A stretch of 64,000 nt of DNA, from positions 62,001 to 126,000 of the forward strand of contig NZ_JQBF01000004.1 in assembly GCF_001437285.1 (NCBI RefSeq), in the 5' to 3' direction. The notes below the pieces were generated by a model. It was not told where the DNA came from. It did not search any database and was given only the letters and a program-made list of their open reading frames with translations. Position 1 is the stretch's first letter. Each line of letters starts with the position of its first letter. Below are positions 40,125-47,788 of this stretch, piece by piece. The position numbers were made by a program, and so were the translations under genes. Source of the stretch: Pediococcus pentosaceus. GTDB lineage: Bacteria; Bacillota; Bacilli; Lactobacillales; Lactobacillaceae.

Positions 40125-40162
40125 GTGAATCCCTCCAAATATAATTTACTGATAAGATTTGT

Positions 40163-40189
40163 TTAGCACTCGTCATCTCTAAGTGCTAA
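40163..40189. promoter_or_regulatory. CIRCE operator (HrcA site) before groES
   Basis: TTAGCACTC, 9 bases, then AAGTGCTAA. This matches the CIRCE consensus TTAGCACTC-N9-GAGTGCTAA with one change in the right arm. It lies 38 bases before the groES start and just after the promoter, where HrcA would block transcription. Confidence 0.95.
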
Positions 40190-40200
40190 CTACAATGATA

Positions 40201-40228
40201 ACTATATCATGATTTTTTTAGATTGCAA
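40201..40228 (-). promoter_or_regulatory. Promoter of groESL
   Basis: On the minus strand TTGCAA (40223-40228) and TATAGT (40201-40206) are 16 bases apart, directly upstream of CIRCE. Confidence 0.75.
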
Positions 40229-40233
40229 GTATT

Positions 40234-40250
40234 TTTGACCTTTATTAACC
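40234..40250. promoter_or_regulatory. CtsR-like site before groESL
   Basis: TTTGACC-TTT-ATTAACC: the first heptad and spacer are identical to the clpP operator, while the second heptad has two changes. It lies 5 bases upstream of the groESL -35, which fits dual HrcA/CtsR control, but it could equally be a decayed or chance site. It is also upstream of the divergent CPBP gene. Confidence 0.5.
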
Positions 40251-40276
40251 AATCAAATTTAGCAATACTTTAAATA

Positions 40277-40285
40277 TGCTATACT
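40277..40285 (+). promoter_or_regulatory. Extended -10 promoter of the CPBP gene
   Basis: TG-C-TATACT is a good extended -10 element without a clear -35; AAAGGAGG and the ATG follow within 25 bases. Confidence 0.6.
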
Positions 40286-40308
40286 AGCAGGAATAAAGGA
40301 GGGTTGAG

Positions 40309-40959
40309 ATGAAAATTTCTAAGAGTTCAATTTTAACTTTAATTACGTATTTAATAATTTTCCTTCTACCTAGCATTTTAAACGTGTTTATTAATCTGGG
40401 GGCTGGGTTTATCTGGGTTGAAACTGTCGACTACTTGGTTGGCGCACTGCTACTAATCTTTATTAGTAGTAAAACCAACGAAATCAACCATATCGAATCT
40501 AATCGTAAATCTTTTCTATATGCTATTGCTTGGGGAATCATTGGAACAGCCTTAGTAATTTTGCTGCAATTTGTGATTAGCTATATTACGATCATTTTTG
40601 GAAGTAATCCTACTTCTCAAAACACCGCAACTTTAGTGACTTTGGCTAAAACCAATCCATTTTTCATTTTAGCGATCACCGTGGGAGCTCCAATCATGGA
40701 AGAGTTGGTTTTTAGAAAAGTTTTATTTGGTAACCTCAGTGCAATGTTTGGATCTGATTCCACGCTGGGATTCACCGTCATGGCCATCATTTCTAGTCTA
40801 GCATTTGCATTTATGCACAACGATAGTCACATCTTTCTATATGCGGCCATTGGTTTGCTATTCTGTTGGTTGTACAAAAAGACCGGACGTATTCAAACTT
40901 CGATGATTGCTCATATTTTAATGAATTCGGTCGTTATTTTACCGTTAGTAATTAAATAA
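40309..40959 (+). CDS. CPBP-family intramembrane glutamic endopeptidase
   Basis: A 216-residue membrane protein with about seven hydrophobic segments and the three CPBP (Abi) motifs: EELVFRKVLFG (EExxxR, about 128-138), FAFMHND (FxxxH, about 167) and HILMNS near the C-terminus. Relatives process prenylated proteins in eukaryotes and give bacteriocin self-immunity or regulate other membrane proteins in lactobacilli. It stands alone, divergent from groESL, an arrangement seen in other lactobacilli. No bacteriocin gene is evident nearby, so the substrate is unknown. Confidence 0.88.
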   Translation: MKISKSSILTLITYLIIFLLPSILNVFINLGAGFIWVETVDYLVGALLLIFISSKTNEINHIESNRKSFLYAIAWGIIGTALVILLQFVISYITIIFGSNPTSQNTATLVTLAKTNPFFILAITVGAPIMEELVFRKVLFGNLSAMFGSDSTLGFTVMAIISSLAFAFMHNDSHIFLYAAIGLLFCWLYKKTGRIQTSMIAHILMNSVVILPLVIK

Positions 40960-40960
40960 C

Positions 40961-41015
40961 AAAAAGAATCATTTTAGTTTCACTAAGTATTAGTGGCTAA
41001 AAATGATTCTTTTTA
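40961..41015 (+). terminator. Terminator after the CPBP gene
   Basis: AAAAAGAATCATTTTAG pairs with CTAAAAATGATTCTTTTT (one bulged base), with CACTAA/TTAGTG pairing inside. It begins 2 bases after the stop codon and ends in a T-run. Confidence 0.92.
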
Positions 41016-41100
41016 ATTTGTTATTTTGGACTGTCGAACTAGTTGTGGAAAATTGTAACAGCTGGCTAAGCCGTTGCGGGGGTATAAGTCTATATTTGAT

Positions 41101-41205
41101 GATTTTGATTTAACGTGTTTAGTTTCATTTTTGTAATTTTACACCTCCTTCCAATACTTTTAAACGTTTACAACACCATTTTTATAGTGTTTAACCTCCT
41201 TTAAG
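41101..41205. repeat. Imperfect tandem repeat with AAGGAGG cores in a 318-base gap
   Basis: This is the main content of the gap between the CPBP gene and the Ser-rich lipoprotein. On the minus strand two units of about 50 bases resemble each other: each has AAGGAGG (41144-41150 and 41195-41201), then 15 AT-rich bases, then AAATG and a TAAA-CGTT-like stretch. A cre-like sequence (TTTAAACGTTTACA, 41159-41172, one mismatch from the usual CcpA consensus) lies between them. The second ATG opens a 12-codon frame (41090-41128, MKLNTLNQNHQI). I cannot say whether this is a pair of operators or micro-ORFs. Confidence 0.4.
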
Positions 41206-41278
41206 GTAATGACCATATATGTTAGAATCAAGGCAGGATTATTGTGATTTACAAATAATTATGGGGGAGTGTTTTATT

Positions 41279-41905
41279 ATGAAAAAAATTGCTTCAATTG
41301 CACTTTTAGCATTGGTTCCACTGACGCTTGCTAGCTGCGGATCTGGAAACCAAAAACCAGATTCTCAGTCTTCAAATGCTACTTCTAAAACAGAAAAGGT
41401 TAGCAAAAAGGCTAGCTCAAAAGCTAGTTCTAAGAAAGATAAAGAAGCTTCATCATCTTCAAAAGCAAGTTCTAATAGTTCATCTTCAACTAAGGATGAT
41501 CAAACTTCATCAAGCGTTGCTAGCGCAAGTAGTTCTACTTCCAAAGCTTCCAATAGTGCTATTAGTTCCTCTAGTAAGTCTGAAAATAACCATAATAGCT
41601 CAAATAAAACGAGTTCTAACAACCTAAGTCGTGCAGATTTAACTGCCGCTGAACAACAAAATAATCATCAACCGTTAGCTGATGAAACTATCCAAACTTC
41701 TGAGGCGGCCATCAATCTAGTTAAAGCCAAATATGGCGATAAGGGTTGGAAAGTAGCTTATAGTTCCGTTGGTAAATCCTCCCCTATTTATTTCCACGTT
41801 ACTTCCGACCATGCTGGTTCATATTATGTCTACGCTAATGGAGTCGTTCAAAATGCCGGTGGTGATTTATCTGACCACGCTAGCGAAATTCAAAATATTA
41901 AATAA
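41279..41905 (+). CDS. Ser-rich lipoprotein of unknown function
   Basis: A 208-residue secreted protein. The start at ATG 41279-41281 (MKKIASIALLALVPLTLASC) lies 8 bases after GGGGGAG; the frame up to 41219 is not supported. The lipobox LASC puts the modified Cys at about residue 20. A Ser/Lys/Asn-rich linker (about 25-130) follows, like a wall-spanning spacer. The C-terminal 70 residues (SEAAINLVKAKYGDKGW..., then YYVYANGVVQNAGGDL) look like a small PepSY-like or other alpha+beta domain, but I cannot name a family with confidence. Substrate or partner is unknown. A possible -10 (TAGAAT, 41223-41228) precedes it. Confidence 0.75.
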   Translation: MKKIASIALLALVPLTLASCGSGNQKPDSQSSNATSKTEKVSKKASSKASSKKDKEASSSSKASSNSSSSTKDDQTSSSVASASSSTSKASNSAISSSSKSENNHNSSNKTSSNNLSRADLTAAEQQNNHQPLADETIQTSEAAINLVKAKYGDKGWKVAYSSVGKSSPIYFHVTSDHAGSYYVYANGVVQNAGGDLSDHASEIQNIK

Positions 41906-41907
41906 AC

Positions 41908-41950
41908 AAAAAAATTCAACCAACGTCGTTAAACGCTGATTGAATTTTTT
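41908..41950. terminator. Bidirectional terminator, lipoprotein / pepN
   Basis: AAAATTCAACCA and TGATTGAATTTT (one G-U pair) with an inner ACG/CGT-type pairing, flanked by A- and T-runs, lie between two converging genes. Confidence 0.88.
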
Positions 41951-41953
41951 ATT

Positions 41954-44488
41954 TTATGCAATTATCTTTTCGATGGCTGTATTAACAGCTGCTTTTTCGG
42001 CTTGTATTAACTTCACTCGACCTTCAATGACTTTAATGTCCATTGTAATTTCACGTGTTAAGCCTGGCGTTTGCAATTTAGGTTCGAAGAAGGCTTTGAA
42101 TTCCTCCAACCGTGCTGGTGTTCTAAATATATTAGCAATCACCGTGATGAAGGTATTAAATTCCATATCACCACCCACAGTATCTTCCAACCATTTCCAA
42201 TCATTTCGAATCCAATCCCAAGTTAATTGTTGCCCTTTAGCATTAGCTAATAGACCTCGGAACCAAGCTCGCAAATCTTGGGGTTTAATCGTGCTAGCAT
42301 CCTCAAATTTTTCAATAATAGCTTTGATTTGCTTTTCATCCGTAGTAGCAGTGAGTGCTCTACTTAAATCAGCTTTATAACTTGGATCAGTCGATTGACG
42401 GTACTGTTCCATTAACTGGTTAAATAGTCGTTCGTTATTAAAGTTTTTCACTTCGTTACTCAAAACATGACTACGAATATCGGCTGACAAGTTGGATAAC
42501 TGATTTTGATTTTGTTCAAAAAGTTCATGTGCTGCTAAAATTGCTTCAGGATTCTTCGCGTATAATGCGGCTCCCAATACATAAGGTCGAGTTAACTGAT
42601 CATCATTACTTTCCGCGGCCCTTGGTTTCCAACCTAAACGTTGTACCTGTTTTGCACTAAGTTGATTGAAAAGTTTTTGAAGGTTCGCCTCTTCTTCACT
42701 ATCAGGCTGAACAAATTTCTTCAAATCACCAGCCAAGCGATATAAAACATCGTTAACTACCGCTGATGAACTATCAGCAAATTTTTCCAGTAGCGGTACA
42801 ATTTCAGCATACGAAATTTGATTTCCTTCAGCTAATAATCTTAAGTCTTGGAGAATTTGCAGCTGATCAATTGCTCCTAGTTGGTCCAATGCTCCCAAGA
42901 TATCCGCTAATAAATCCTTAGCATAATGGACGATGAAATGAGATTCGTTGCCAACATTGAGTCGGAAAGGTTGCCCATTTTCATTTCGAAGCTGTTGATA
43001 ATCGCCTAACGATAAAGTAGGTTGATCTAAAATTTGAGGAACGACTTCATAGTTACCTTTTAATGGGATTTGCCATTGCCGTCCTGCATTTTGTCCTTCA
43101 CCAATGAAAAATTGTTGTTGACTAATAGTTAATTGGCCATCGACCACTTCAACATTCACTACGGGATAACCCGGTTGTTCCAACCATGAGTGCATGATTG
43201 CTCCGACGTCAATCCCCGCAGCGTCTCCTAGAGCAGCCCATAAGTCCGCCCCTTTTGCATTTCCATACTGGTGATTATTAAAATACTGCTTCAATCCGGT
43301 ACGTAAAGCGTCATCGCCAATCAAGGCCCGCACCATTACTAGCATACGTGCTCCTTTAGCATACACGATGGCTCCATCAAATAGCGCGTCTATCTCAGCT
43401 GGGTTTTGGACCTGCACATGAACAGACTGTACACCATCAGTAGCATCTCGCTGTAAGGCTGCAGGAACATCGGACGTTTGGAACATTTCCCAAATATGCC
43501 AATCAGGTTCAATCGCATCAATTGCTACGTATTCCATCATATTGGCGAAACTTTCATTTAACCATAAATCATCCCACCATTGCATGGTAACTAAATCACC
43601 AAACCACTGATGAGCTAACTCGTGCGCGATGACGGTTGCCACTAGTTGTTTAGTTTCTAGAGCCGTGTTCTTAGGATCTAATAAAAGATAGGCTTCACGA
43701 TATGTTACTAGCCCCCAGTTTTCCATTGCTCCGGCTGAAAAATCAGGTAGAGCTAGTTGCCATGAATGGGGCAACGGATAAGCTGTATGGTAGAATTCTT
43801 CATAAAATTCGATTGAACGTTTGGCAATATCAAGTGCAAAATCAAGTTCTTGAGCTTGATGAGCTTTAGTAGCAAAGACTCCGACTTGCACGCCGCTAGT
43901 CGTCTTTGTCATTTTACTTTGAAGATCTCCAAAAGCAAAAGCGATTAAATATGTCGACATTTTAACCGTCGTATCAAAATAATGAATTCCATCGACTACC
44001 TTAATTTCAGGCATATTACTTAAAATGGTTTCTCCATCATATTCGTCATACTTTATTGCTAAATCAAAAGTTGCCTTAGCCTCTGGTTCATCAATCCCAG
44101 GAAAGGCTTGTCGAGCAAAAGTTGTTTCAAACTGGGTACCAACCAACTGTTTTTGAACTCCATCGACTTCATAGTATGATGGATAAATTCCCATCATGCT
44201 GTCCGTTAGTTCAGCTTCGTATTCAACAGTCAAAGTTACATTACCAGCTTGACTTAGTTGCAGACGAATCACTTCATTTGCTGAATCAATTTCAAAAGGC
44301 GTTTTCTCATCATTAACATAAACCACCATAACTTCTAAATCCTTTTGGTGAAGTGCAATTTCGGTCTGCTGGGCTATCCCCTGAATGACCGTTTTACCAC
44401 GAAAATGCTTAGTTTCACGGCTGATATCTAAAAATATATCGTAGTGTTCGGGTTGAAATAAATCATAAAGACGCGTAATTTTAGCCAT
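41954..44488 (-). CDS. pepN: Lysyl/alanyl aminopeptidase N (M1 metallopeptidase)
   Basis: An 844-residue zinc aminopeptidase that removes N-terminal residues from peptides taken up by the cell, a main enzyme of lactobacillar peptide use. The exopeptidase motif GAMENWG (about 253-259) and the zinc site HELAHQWFGD with the distal Glu in LNESFAN (about 290-315) are intact. There is no signal peptide, so it is cytoplasmic. It converges on the lipoprotein gene and carries AAGGAG before the ATG. The oligopeptide ABC genes at the right end of the window would supply its substrates. Confidence 0.97.
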   Translation of the reverse strand: MAKITRLYDLFQPEHYDIFLDISRETKHFRGKTVIQGIAQQTEIALHQKDLEVMVVYVNDEKTPFEIDSANEVIRLQLSQAGNVTLTVEYEAELTDSMMGIYPSYYEVDGVQKQLVGTQFETTFARQAFPGIDEPEAKATFDLAIKYDEYDGETILSNMPEIKVVDGIHYFDTTVKMSTYLIAFAFGDLQSKMTKTTSGVQVGVFATKAHQAQELDFALDIAKRSIEFYEEFYHTAYPLPHSWQLALPDFSAGAMENWGLVTYREAYLLLDPKNTALETKQLVATVIAHELAHQWFGDLVTMQWWDDLWLNESFANMMEYVAIDAIEPDWHIWEMFQTSDVPAALQRDATDGVQSVHVQVQNPAEIDALFDGAIVYAKGARMLVMVRALIGDDALRTGLKQYFNNHQYGNAKGADLWAALGDAAGIDVGAIMHSWLEQPGYPVVNVEVVDGQLTISQQQFFIGEGQNAGRQWQIPLKGNYEVVPQILDQPTLSLGDYQQLRNENGQPFRLNVGNESHFIVHYAKDLLADILGALDQLGAIDQLQILQDLRLLAEGNQISYAEIVPLLEKFADSSSAVVNDVLYRLAGDLKKFVQPDSEEEANLQKLFNQLSAKQVQRLGWKPRAAESNDDQLTRPYVLGAALYAKNPEAILAAHELFEQNQNQLSNLSADIRSHVLSNEVKNFNNERLFNQLMEQYRQSTDPSYKADLSRALTATTDEKQIKAIIEKFEDASTIKPQDLRAWFRGLLANAKGQQLTWDWIRNDWKWLEDTVGGDMEFNTFITVIANIFRTPARLEEFKAFFEPKLQTPGLTREITMDIKVIEGRVKLIQAEKAAVNTAIEKIIA

Positions 44489-44536
44489 AGTTTTCTCCTT
44501 ATTTTATAATACAATTTTAATTATACAACTTCACGA

Positions 44537-45937
44537 TTAATTCGTCTGTTTAATTTGCTTATCTAAATTTACCAATCGATGAAAGAAGCCCAAGATAATT
44601 AATCCTAAAATAACAAGTAGAATAAACGCCCATCCACTGCCCGCACTGATATTTTGGGCTCTGGTATAACCTGGATGATGAACTGAACCCATCATTAACG
44701 CTAAAACCGTCGTTCCAATCGCACCAGCCACCTGTTGACCGGTGTTATATAGCGCATTAGCGTCATTTTGAAGTTCTTGGTTGATATGTTTTAAACCATA
44801 GGCAACCGAATTACCAAACGCCATAGAACGGCCAATGGCAAAAATTAAGTATGCTATGGTAATTCCCAATACTCCCATATGTGGTCCCCAAAGGGCTAAG
44901 GATGCTAGCGCTAAGGTAAATAAAATATCACCCATATATAATGGTAATTTTCCGCCAAAGTTATCTAACATCCAACCATAAACTGGTTGTCCAAATCCAT
45001 TTAATAGACTCCCTGGAAGCAAAATCAAACCACCAATTAAGGATGTCGCTTGGAATACATCTTGAACGTAGTTGGGAAGTAAAAAGTTAATCCCCACGTT
45101 AGCGAATTGCAACATTATATATGGTAGAAAACTAAATAGAAAGGCCTTATTTTTGAATACGTCTAGTGAAAATAAAGCTTTAGTAGCATTTTTAGATTTT
45201 TTTACAAACAGCGTTGTTAAACCAATACTAAATAATAGTAAAACGATAAATGAAATATAAGCGCCTGACCCCAAATTATTGAGTCCAACGATTAGGGCTA
45301 CTAGTGCCAACCCTAAAAGAATAAAACGTGTCCAATCAAAAGCATACTGTTTTTGAGTTGGGGTATATTGTTTAATTTTTTTAGACCCTAAAACCATTAG
45401 AATCAATGCAATCGGTAATGTTCCCCAGAAAATCATTCGCCAACTTGCAAAAGCGACCACGGCCCCTCCAAAGGTCGGACCCATGGCAGGCGCAATTAAA
45501 ATAATTAAATTGGCTAACCCAATATAAGTTCCTAGCTTGTGTTGGGGTACAACCTCTAAAATTATATTAACCATTAAAGGAGTACATAACCCCACACATC
45601 CGGCTTGAATTAAACGGCCTACCAAGAGCACCCAAAAATTCAGCGCTGCGCCACAGATAACATCTCCCAATCCAAACAAGATGGCTGCTGCCACAAATAA
45701 CTGTCGATTGGTAAATCTTCTTTTCATGTAAGCTGAAGTTAACATGACTAACGCAGCCATTAACAAATAGCCTGCCGTTACCCACTGCACTGTACTTAAT
45801 GACACCTTAAATTCTCGCATCAAAGCTGGGAAAGTAACGTTCATTGAAGTTTCCGTTAAAACTCCCATAAAAGACATCAGTGCCACAATCGCCACAACTA
45901 CCATCGGATTGGATTTTTTTGTTGATGATTCTTGCAT
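44537..45937 (-). CDS. MFS multidrug efflux protein (DHA2-type)
   Basis: A 466-residue transporter with about 14 membrane segments, typical of the drug:H+ antiporter-2 family (EmrB/QacA/LmrB type). The start at ATG 45935-45937 (MQESSTKKSNPM) lies behind AGAGGAAGAG; the frame reaches 6 codons further to a TTG. Motif A variants (GKLPLYMGD) and the motif C-like region (LILIAPAMGPTFGG, about 155) are visible. The exported compound cannot be told from sequence. No regulator gene is adjacent. I found no clear terminator after it. Confidence 0.88.
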   Translation of the reverse strand: MQESSTKKSNPMVVVAIVALMSFMGVLTETSMNVTFPALMREFKVSLSTVQWVTAGYLLMAALVMLTSAYMKRRFTNRQLFVAAAILFGLGDVICGAALNFWVLLVGRLIQAGCVGLCTPLMVNIILEVVPQHKLGTYIGLANLIILIAPAMGPTFGGAVVAFASWRMIFWGTLPIALILMVLGSKKIKQYTPTQKQYAFDWTRFILLGLALVALIVGLNNLGSGAYISFIVLLLFSIGLTTLFVKKSKNATKALFSLDVFKNKAFLFSFLPYIMLQFANVGINFLLPNYVQDVFQATSLIGGLILLPGSLLNGFGQPVYGWMLDNFGGKLPLYMGDILFTLALASLALWGPHMGVLGITIAYLIFAIGRSMAFGNSVAYGLKHINQELQNDANALYNTGQQVAGAIGTTVLALMMGSVHHPGYTRAQNISAGSGWAFILLVILGLIILGFFHRLVNLDKQIKQTN

Positions 45938-46023
45938 TAAAACTCTTCCTCTCAAGGTTACTTTTTAAAAGTACATAACTTCTATAATGGAAATAATTGA
46001 AAGATTTGTCAAATTGGTTCATC

Positions 46024-46062
46024 AAAAAAGACGTAACGTTGTTTTATCAGCGTTACGTCTTT
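46024..46062 (-). terminator. Terminator after the AP2-domain gene
   Basis: AAAGACGTAACG and CGTTACGTCTTT form a 12-bp perfect stem with a 12-base loop; TTTTTT follows on the minus strand. It is 8 bases after the stop codon. Confidence 0.93.
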
Positions 46063-46069
46063 CATTAAA

Positions 46070-46726
46070 TTAATTTGTTCTACTTAAATTTTTAAGATAT
46101 TTGTGTTCAACTCTTCGACGTGCTTCCACAGCTTCTTCGAAATCTAGAAATGTAGCATTTAAAACTAAATCTCCTTTATGCATCATTCGTGCAACCCATT
46201 TTTGTGAGGGATGATCAAACGAAACACCGATTACACCACTAGTATTTCTAGCTCCAATGTTGACTGCTTGAACCGGATTCCCATTCCGATCCTTGAAAGC
46301 GTTACTGTTTCCAATTTGTTCTGCCGTTGCTGCATTCTTTCGAATTGTTTGAGCAGCCTTTTCTTTACGTAAGCACCCACAGCTTTTTACGTTCCCTGTT
46401 CGTAAACGGTAACTGTCGGCCTCAATCATCTTGCCACAAACACAACGACATAACCAATAAATATTTCCATTAGAACTGACTTTATCCGCTCTACCCAAAA
46501 CTGTTAGTCGAGCAAATCTTTTCCCTTGTAAGTCATATTTCATTCTGGAACAATTTCCACAACTTTTTGTGCCACCAGATTTAAGATGCTGTAATTCAAC
46601 ATCTTTTTCTTGTCCACATTCACAAACACAGTGCCATTTAGTATTCCCATTTTTTGCTTTCCCTGATGGATACTTAGCCACTAATTTACCAAATTTCTTA
46701 CCCGTTATATCTATCCGTATTCCCAC
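46070..46726 (-). CDS. Two-zinc-ribbon / AP2-domain protein (phage-type)
   Basis: A 218-residue protein, probably starting at GTG 46724-46726, 8 bases after AAGGAG. It has two similar zinc-ribbon-like repeats: WHCVCECG...SCGNC (about 32-59) and WLCRCVCG...SCGCL (about 92-119), each with the spacing 'GKRF/KKF-G-L-V/TV' before it. After a basic linker (EKAAQTIRKNAATAEQ) a C-terminal AP2/ERF-like DNA-binding domain follows (about 160-212; NTSGVIGVSFDHPSQKWVA, then EAVEARRRVE). Such proteins occur in phages and mobile elements, often related to HNH homing endonucleases that share the AP2 domain; no HNH core is seen here, so it is more likely a DNA-binding protein. It is alone between its own promoter and a strong terminator. 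Confidence 0.75.
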   Translation of the reverse strand: MGIRIDITGKKFGKLVAKYPSGKAKNGNTKWHCVCECGQEKDVELQHLKSGGTKSCGNCSRMKYDLQGKRFARLTVLGRADKVSSNGNIYWLCRCVCGKMIEADSYRLRTGNVKSCGCLRKEKAAQTIRKNAATAEQIGNSNAFKDRNGNPVQAVNIGARNTSGVIGVSFDHPSQKWVARMMHKGDLVLNATFLDFEEAVEARRRVEHKYLKNLSRTN

Positions 46727-46782
46727 GATAAACACTCCTTATATTCTTACTCCTTTTCTTTGGCTTTTTTAAATAGTTAAAT

Positions 46783-46952
46783 AAAAAAGCACTTCCCTGC
46801 TATTCCAACTACATGTTCTTAATTAGAATGCTAATGAAAATCAGTAAAGCTTCCCAATTCTTTACTGTTCATCCTGCACTCTAACTTTGTATAGCATTAT
46901 ATCCCATAAAACATTAACCCCAGGATATTTTGCTCAAGCAACCGAACATGCA
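46783..46952 (-). ncRNA. Candidate structured leader or small RNA upstream of the AP2 gene
   Basis: Read 5' to 3' on the minus strand from the predicted start at about 46952, several hairpins follow: TTGC-TTGA-GCAA (46929-46940); ATATCC paired with GGATAT about 18 bases on; and a nested arm in which TTAGAGTGC pairs with GCATTCTAA (8 of 9), enclosing AGTAAAG/CTTTACT (46823-46885). A short AGCA-GGGAAG-TGCT hairpin followed by six T lies at 46783-46802. It could be a free RNA ending there or a riboswitch-like leader reading on into the AP2 gene, whose start is 57 bases further. It matches no family I can name. Confidence 0.4.
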
Positions 46953-46958
46953 CGTATT

Positions 46959-46988
46959 AGTATACAAACTCACAAATTAGTGTGTCAA
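46959..46988 (-). promoter_or_regulatory. Consensus promoter upstream of the AP2 gene
   Basis: TTGACA (46983-46988) and TATACT (46959-46964) on the minus strand, 18 bases apart. Direct repeats ATTAGTATAC and ATTAGTGTGT (plus strand, starting 46957 and 46977) lie within it and could be an operator, for example of the XRE protein encoded nearby. Confidence 0.75.
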
Positions 46989-47311
46989 CCACATTTCTAG
47001 ATTTATTTGTAGAAATTAAAAAAGTAATTTTTTCCAAAAAAAATGATAAATTAGCGATAACTTATTTAAGCATCTTTAATAAGAGTTAGTGAATATACGT
47101 TCAAAATTTGAAGAAAGCGTATTAACAAACACAACATTTGCGGTATAATATACTAGCACGCGTAAATCAATGACTTATAATTTAATTTATAAATAAGAAT
47201 TTCATTATAAAAATTGATGATAATTCAAAGAAAAATATCTAAAATATCTATTCGAAGTAACTAATGCTTCATTTTTATGTAAGCCGATACAAAAAATAGA
47301 TAAATTTACAT
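46989..47311. other. AT-rich non-coding stretch with a plus-strand promoter
   Basis: No coding frame is evident. A good plus-strand promoter is seen: TTAACA (47122-47127) and TATAAT (47144-47149), 16 bases apart. Its transcript would run into the 3' end of the XRE gene antisense. No terminator follows within 160 bases. Confidence 0.4.
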
Positions 47312-47626
47312 TTATTCATTTTTTAAATCAATAATGCTAAGAAATATATCTGTATATTTTTCACGCGTTTCGGCATCTAACTTTAAAAATTTTCTGACAA
47401 ATTCATCACTTTTCTTATCTAATTTACTGTGCTTAAAAACATCCCCTAGCTCTAGATCAAGAGCGTGTAAGATACTTTCTAGTTTTGATATAGATACGTC
47501 TTCACGTTCTCCACGCTCTAATCTGGCAACTAAATCAATCGAAACATCCGCCTTTTCTGCTAATTGTTCGATTGTTAAATTTTTTCTTTTTCTGTTTTTT
47601 CTAATAAATTGGAATCTTTTTACCAT
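47312..47626 (-). CDS. XRE-family transcriptional regulator
   Basis: A 104-residue protein with an HTH_3 domain (about 1-62): LTIEQLAEKADVSIDLVARLERG is the helix-turn-helix, and LESILHALDLELGDVF closes the domain. The last 40 residues are charged and probably helical (KKSDEFVRKFLKLDAETREKY). The start at ATG 47624-47626 lies 7 bases after GGAAGGTGG. It resembles phage or conjugative-element regulators. It diverges from the small membrane protein gene and is near the AP2 gene; either could be its target. The 144-base intergenic region contains two related sequences, GCTAAATTTACC and GCTAAAAGTAAC, which may be operators. Confidence 0.85.
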   Translation of the reverse strand: MVKRFQFIRKNRKRKNLTIEQLAEKADVSIDLVARLERGEREDVSISKLESILHALDLELGDVFKHSKLDKKSDEFVRKFLKLDAETREKYTDIFLSIIDLKNE

Positions 47627-47788
47627 GCAGTAACCACCTTCCAAAATTAAAACTAACGAAATCGAAGGTAAAACAACATAGCTAAATTTACCTATTTTAT
47701 AAAAAAATATTGCTAAAAGTAACTAACTAATCTACCATTAGAGGTGTGAATACATCGGATTTGTAGGTACTAATTCAGGAGGTTTCAA

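Noticed and set aside
41090-41128. 12-codon minus-strand peptide MKLNTLNQNHQI as a gene
   Set aside because: The SD-to-ATG distance is 15 bases and nothing else supports translation; kept only as part of the repeat finding.
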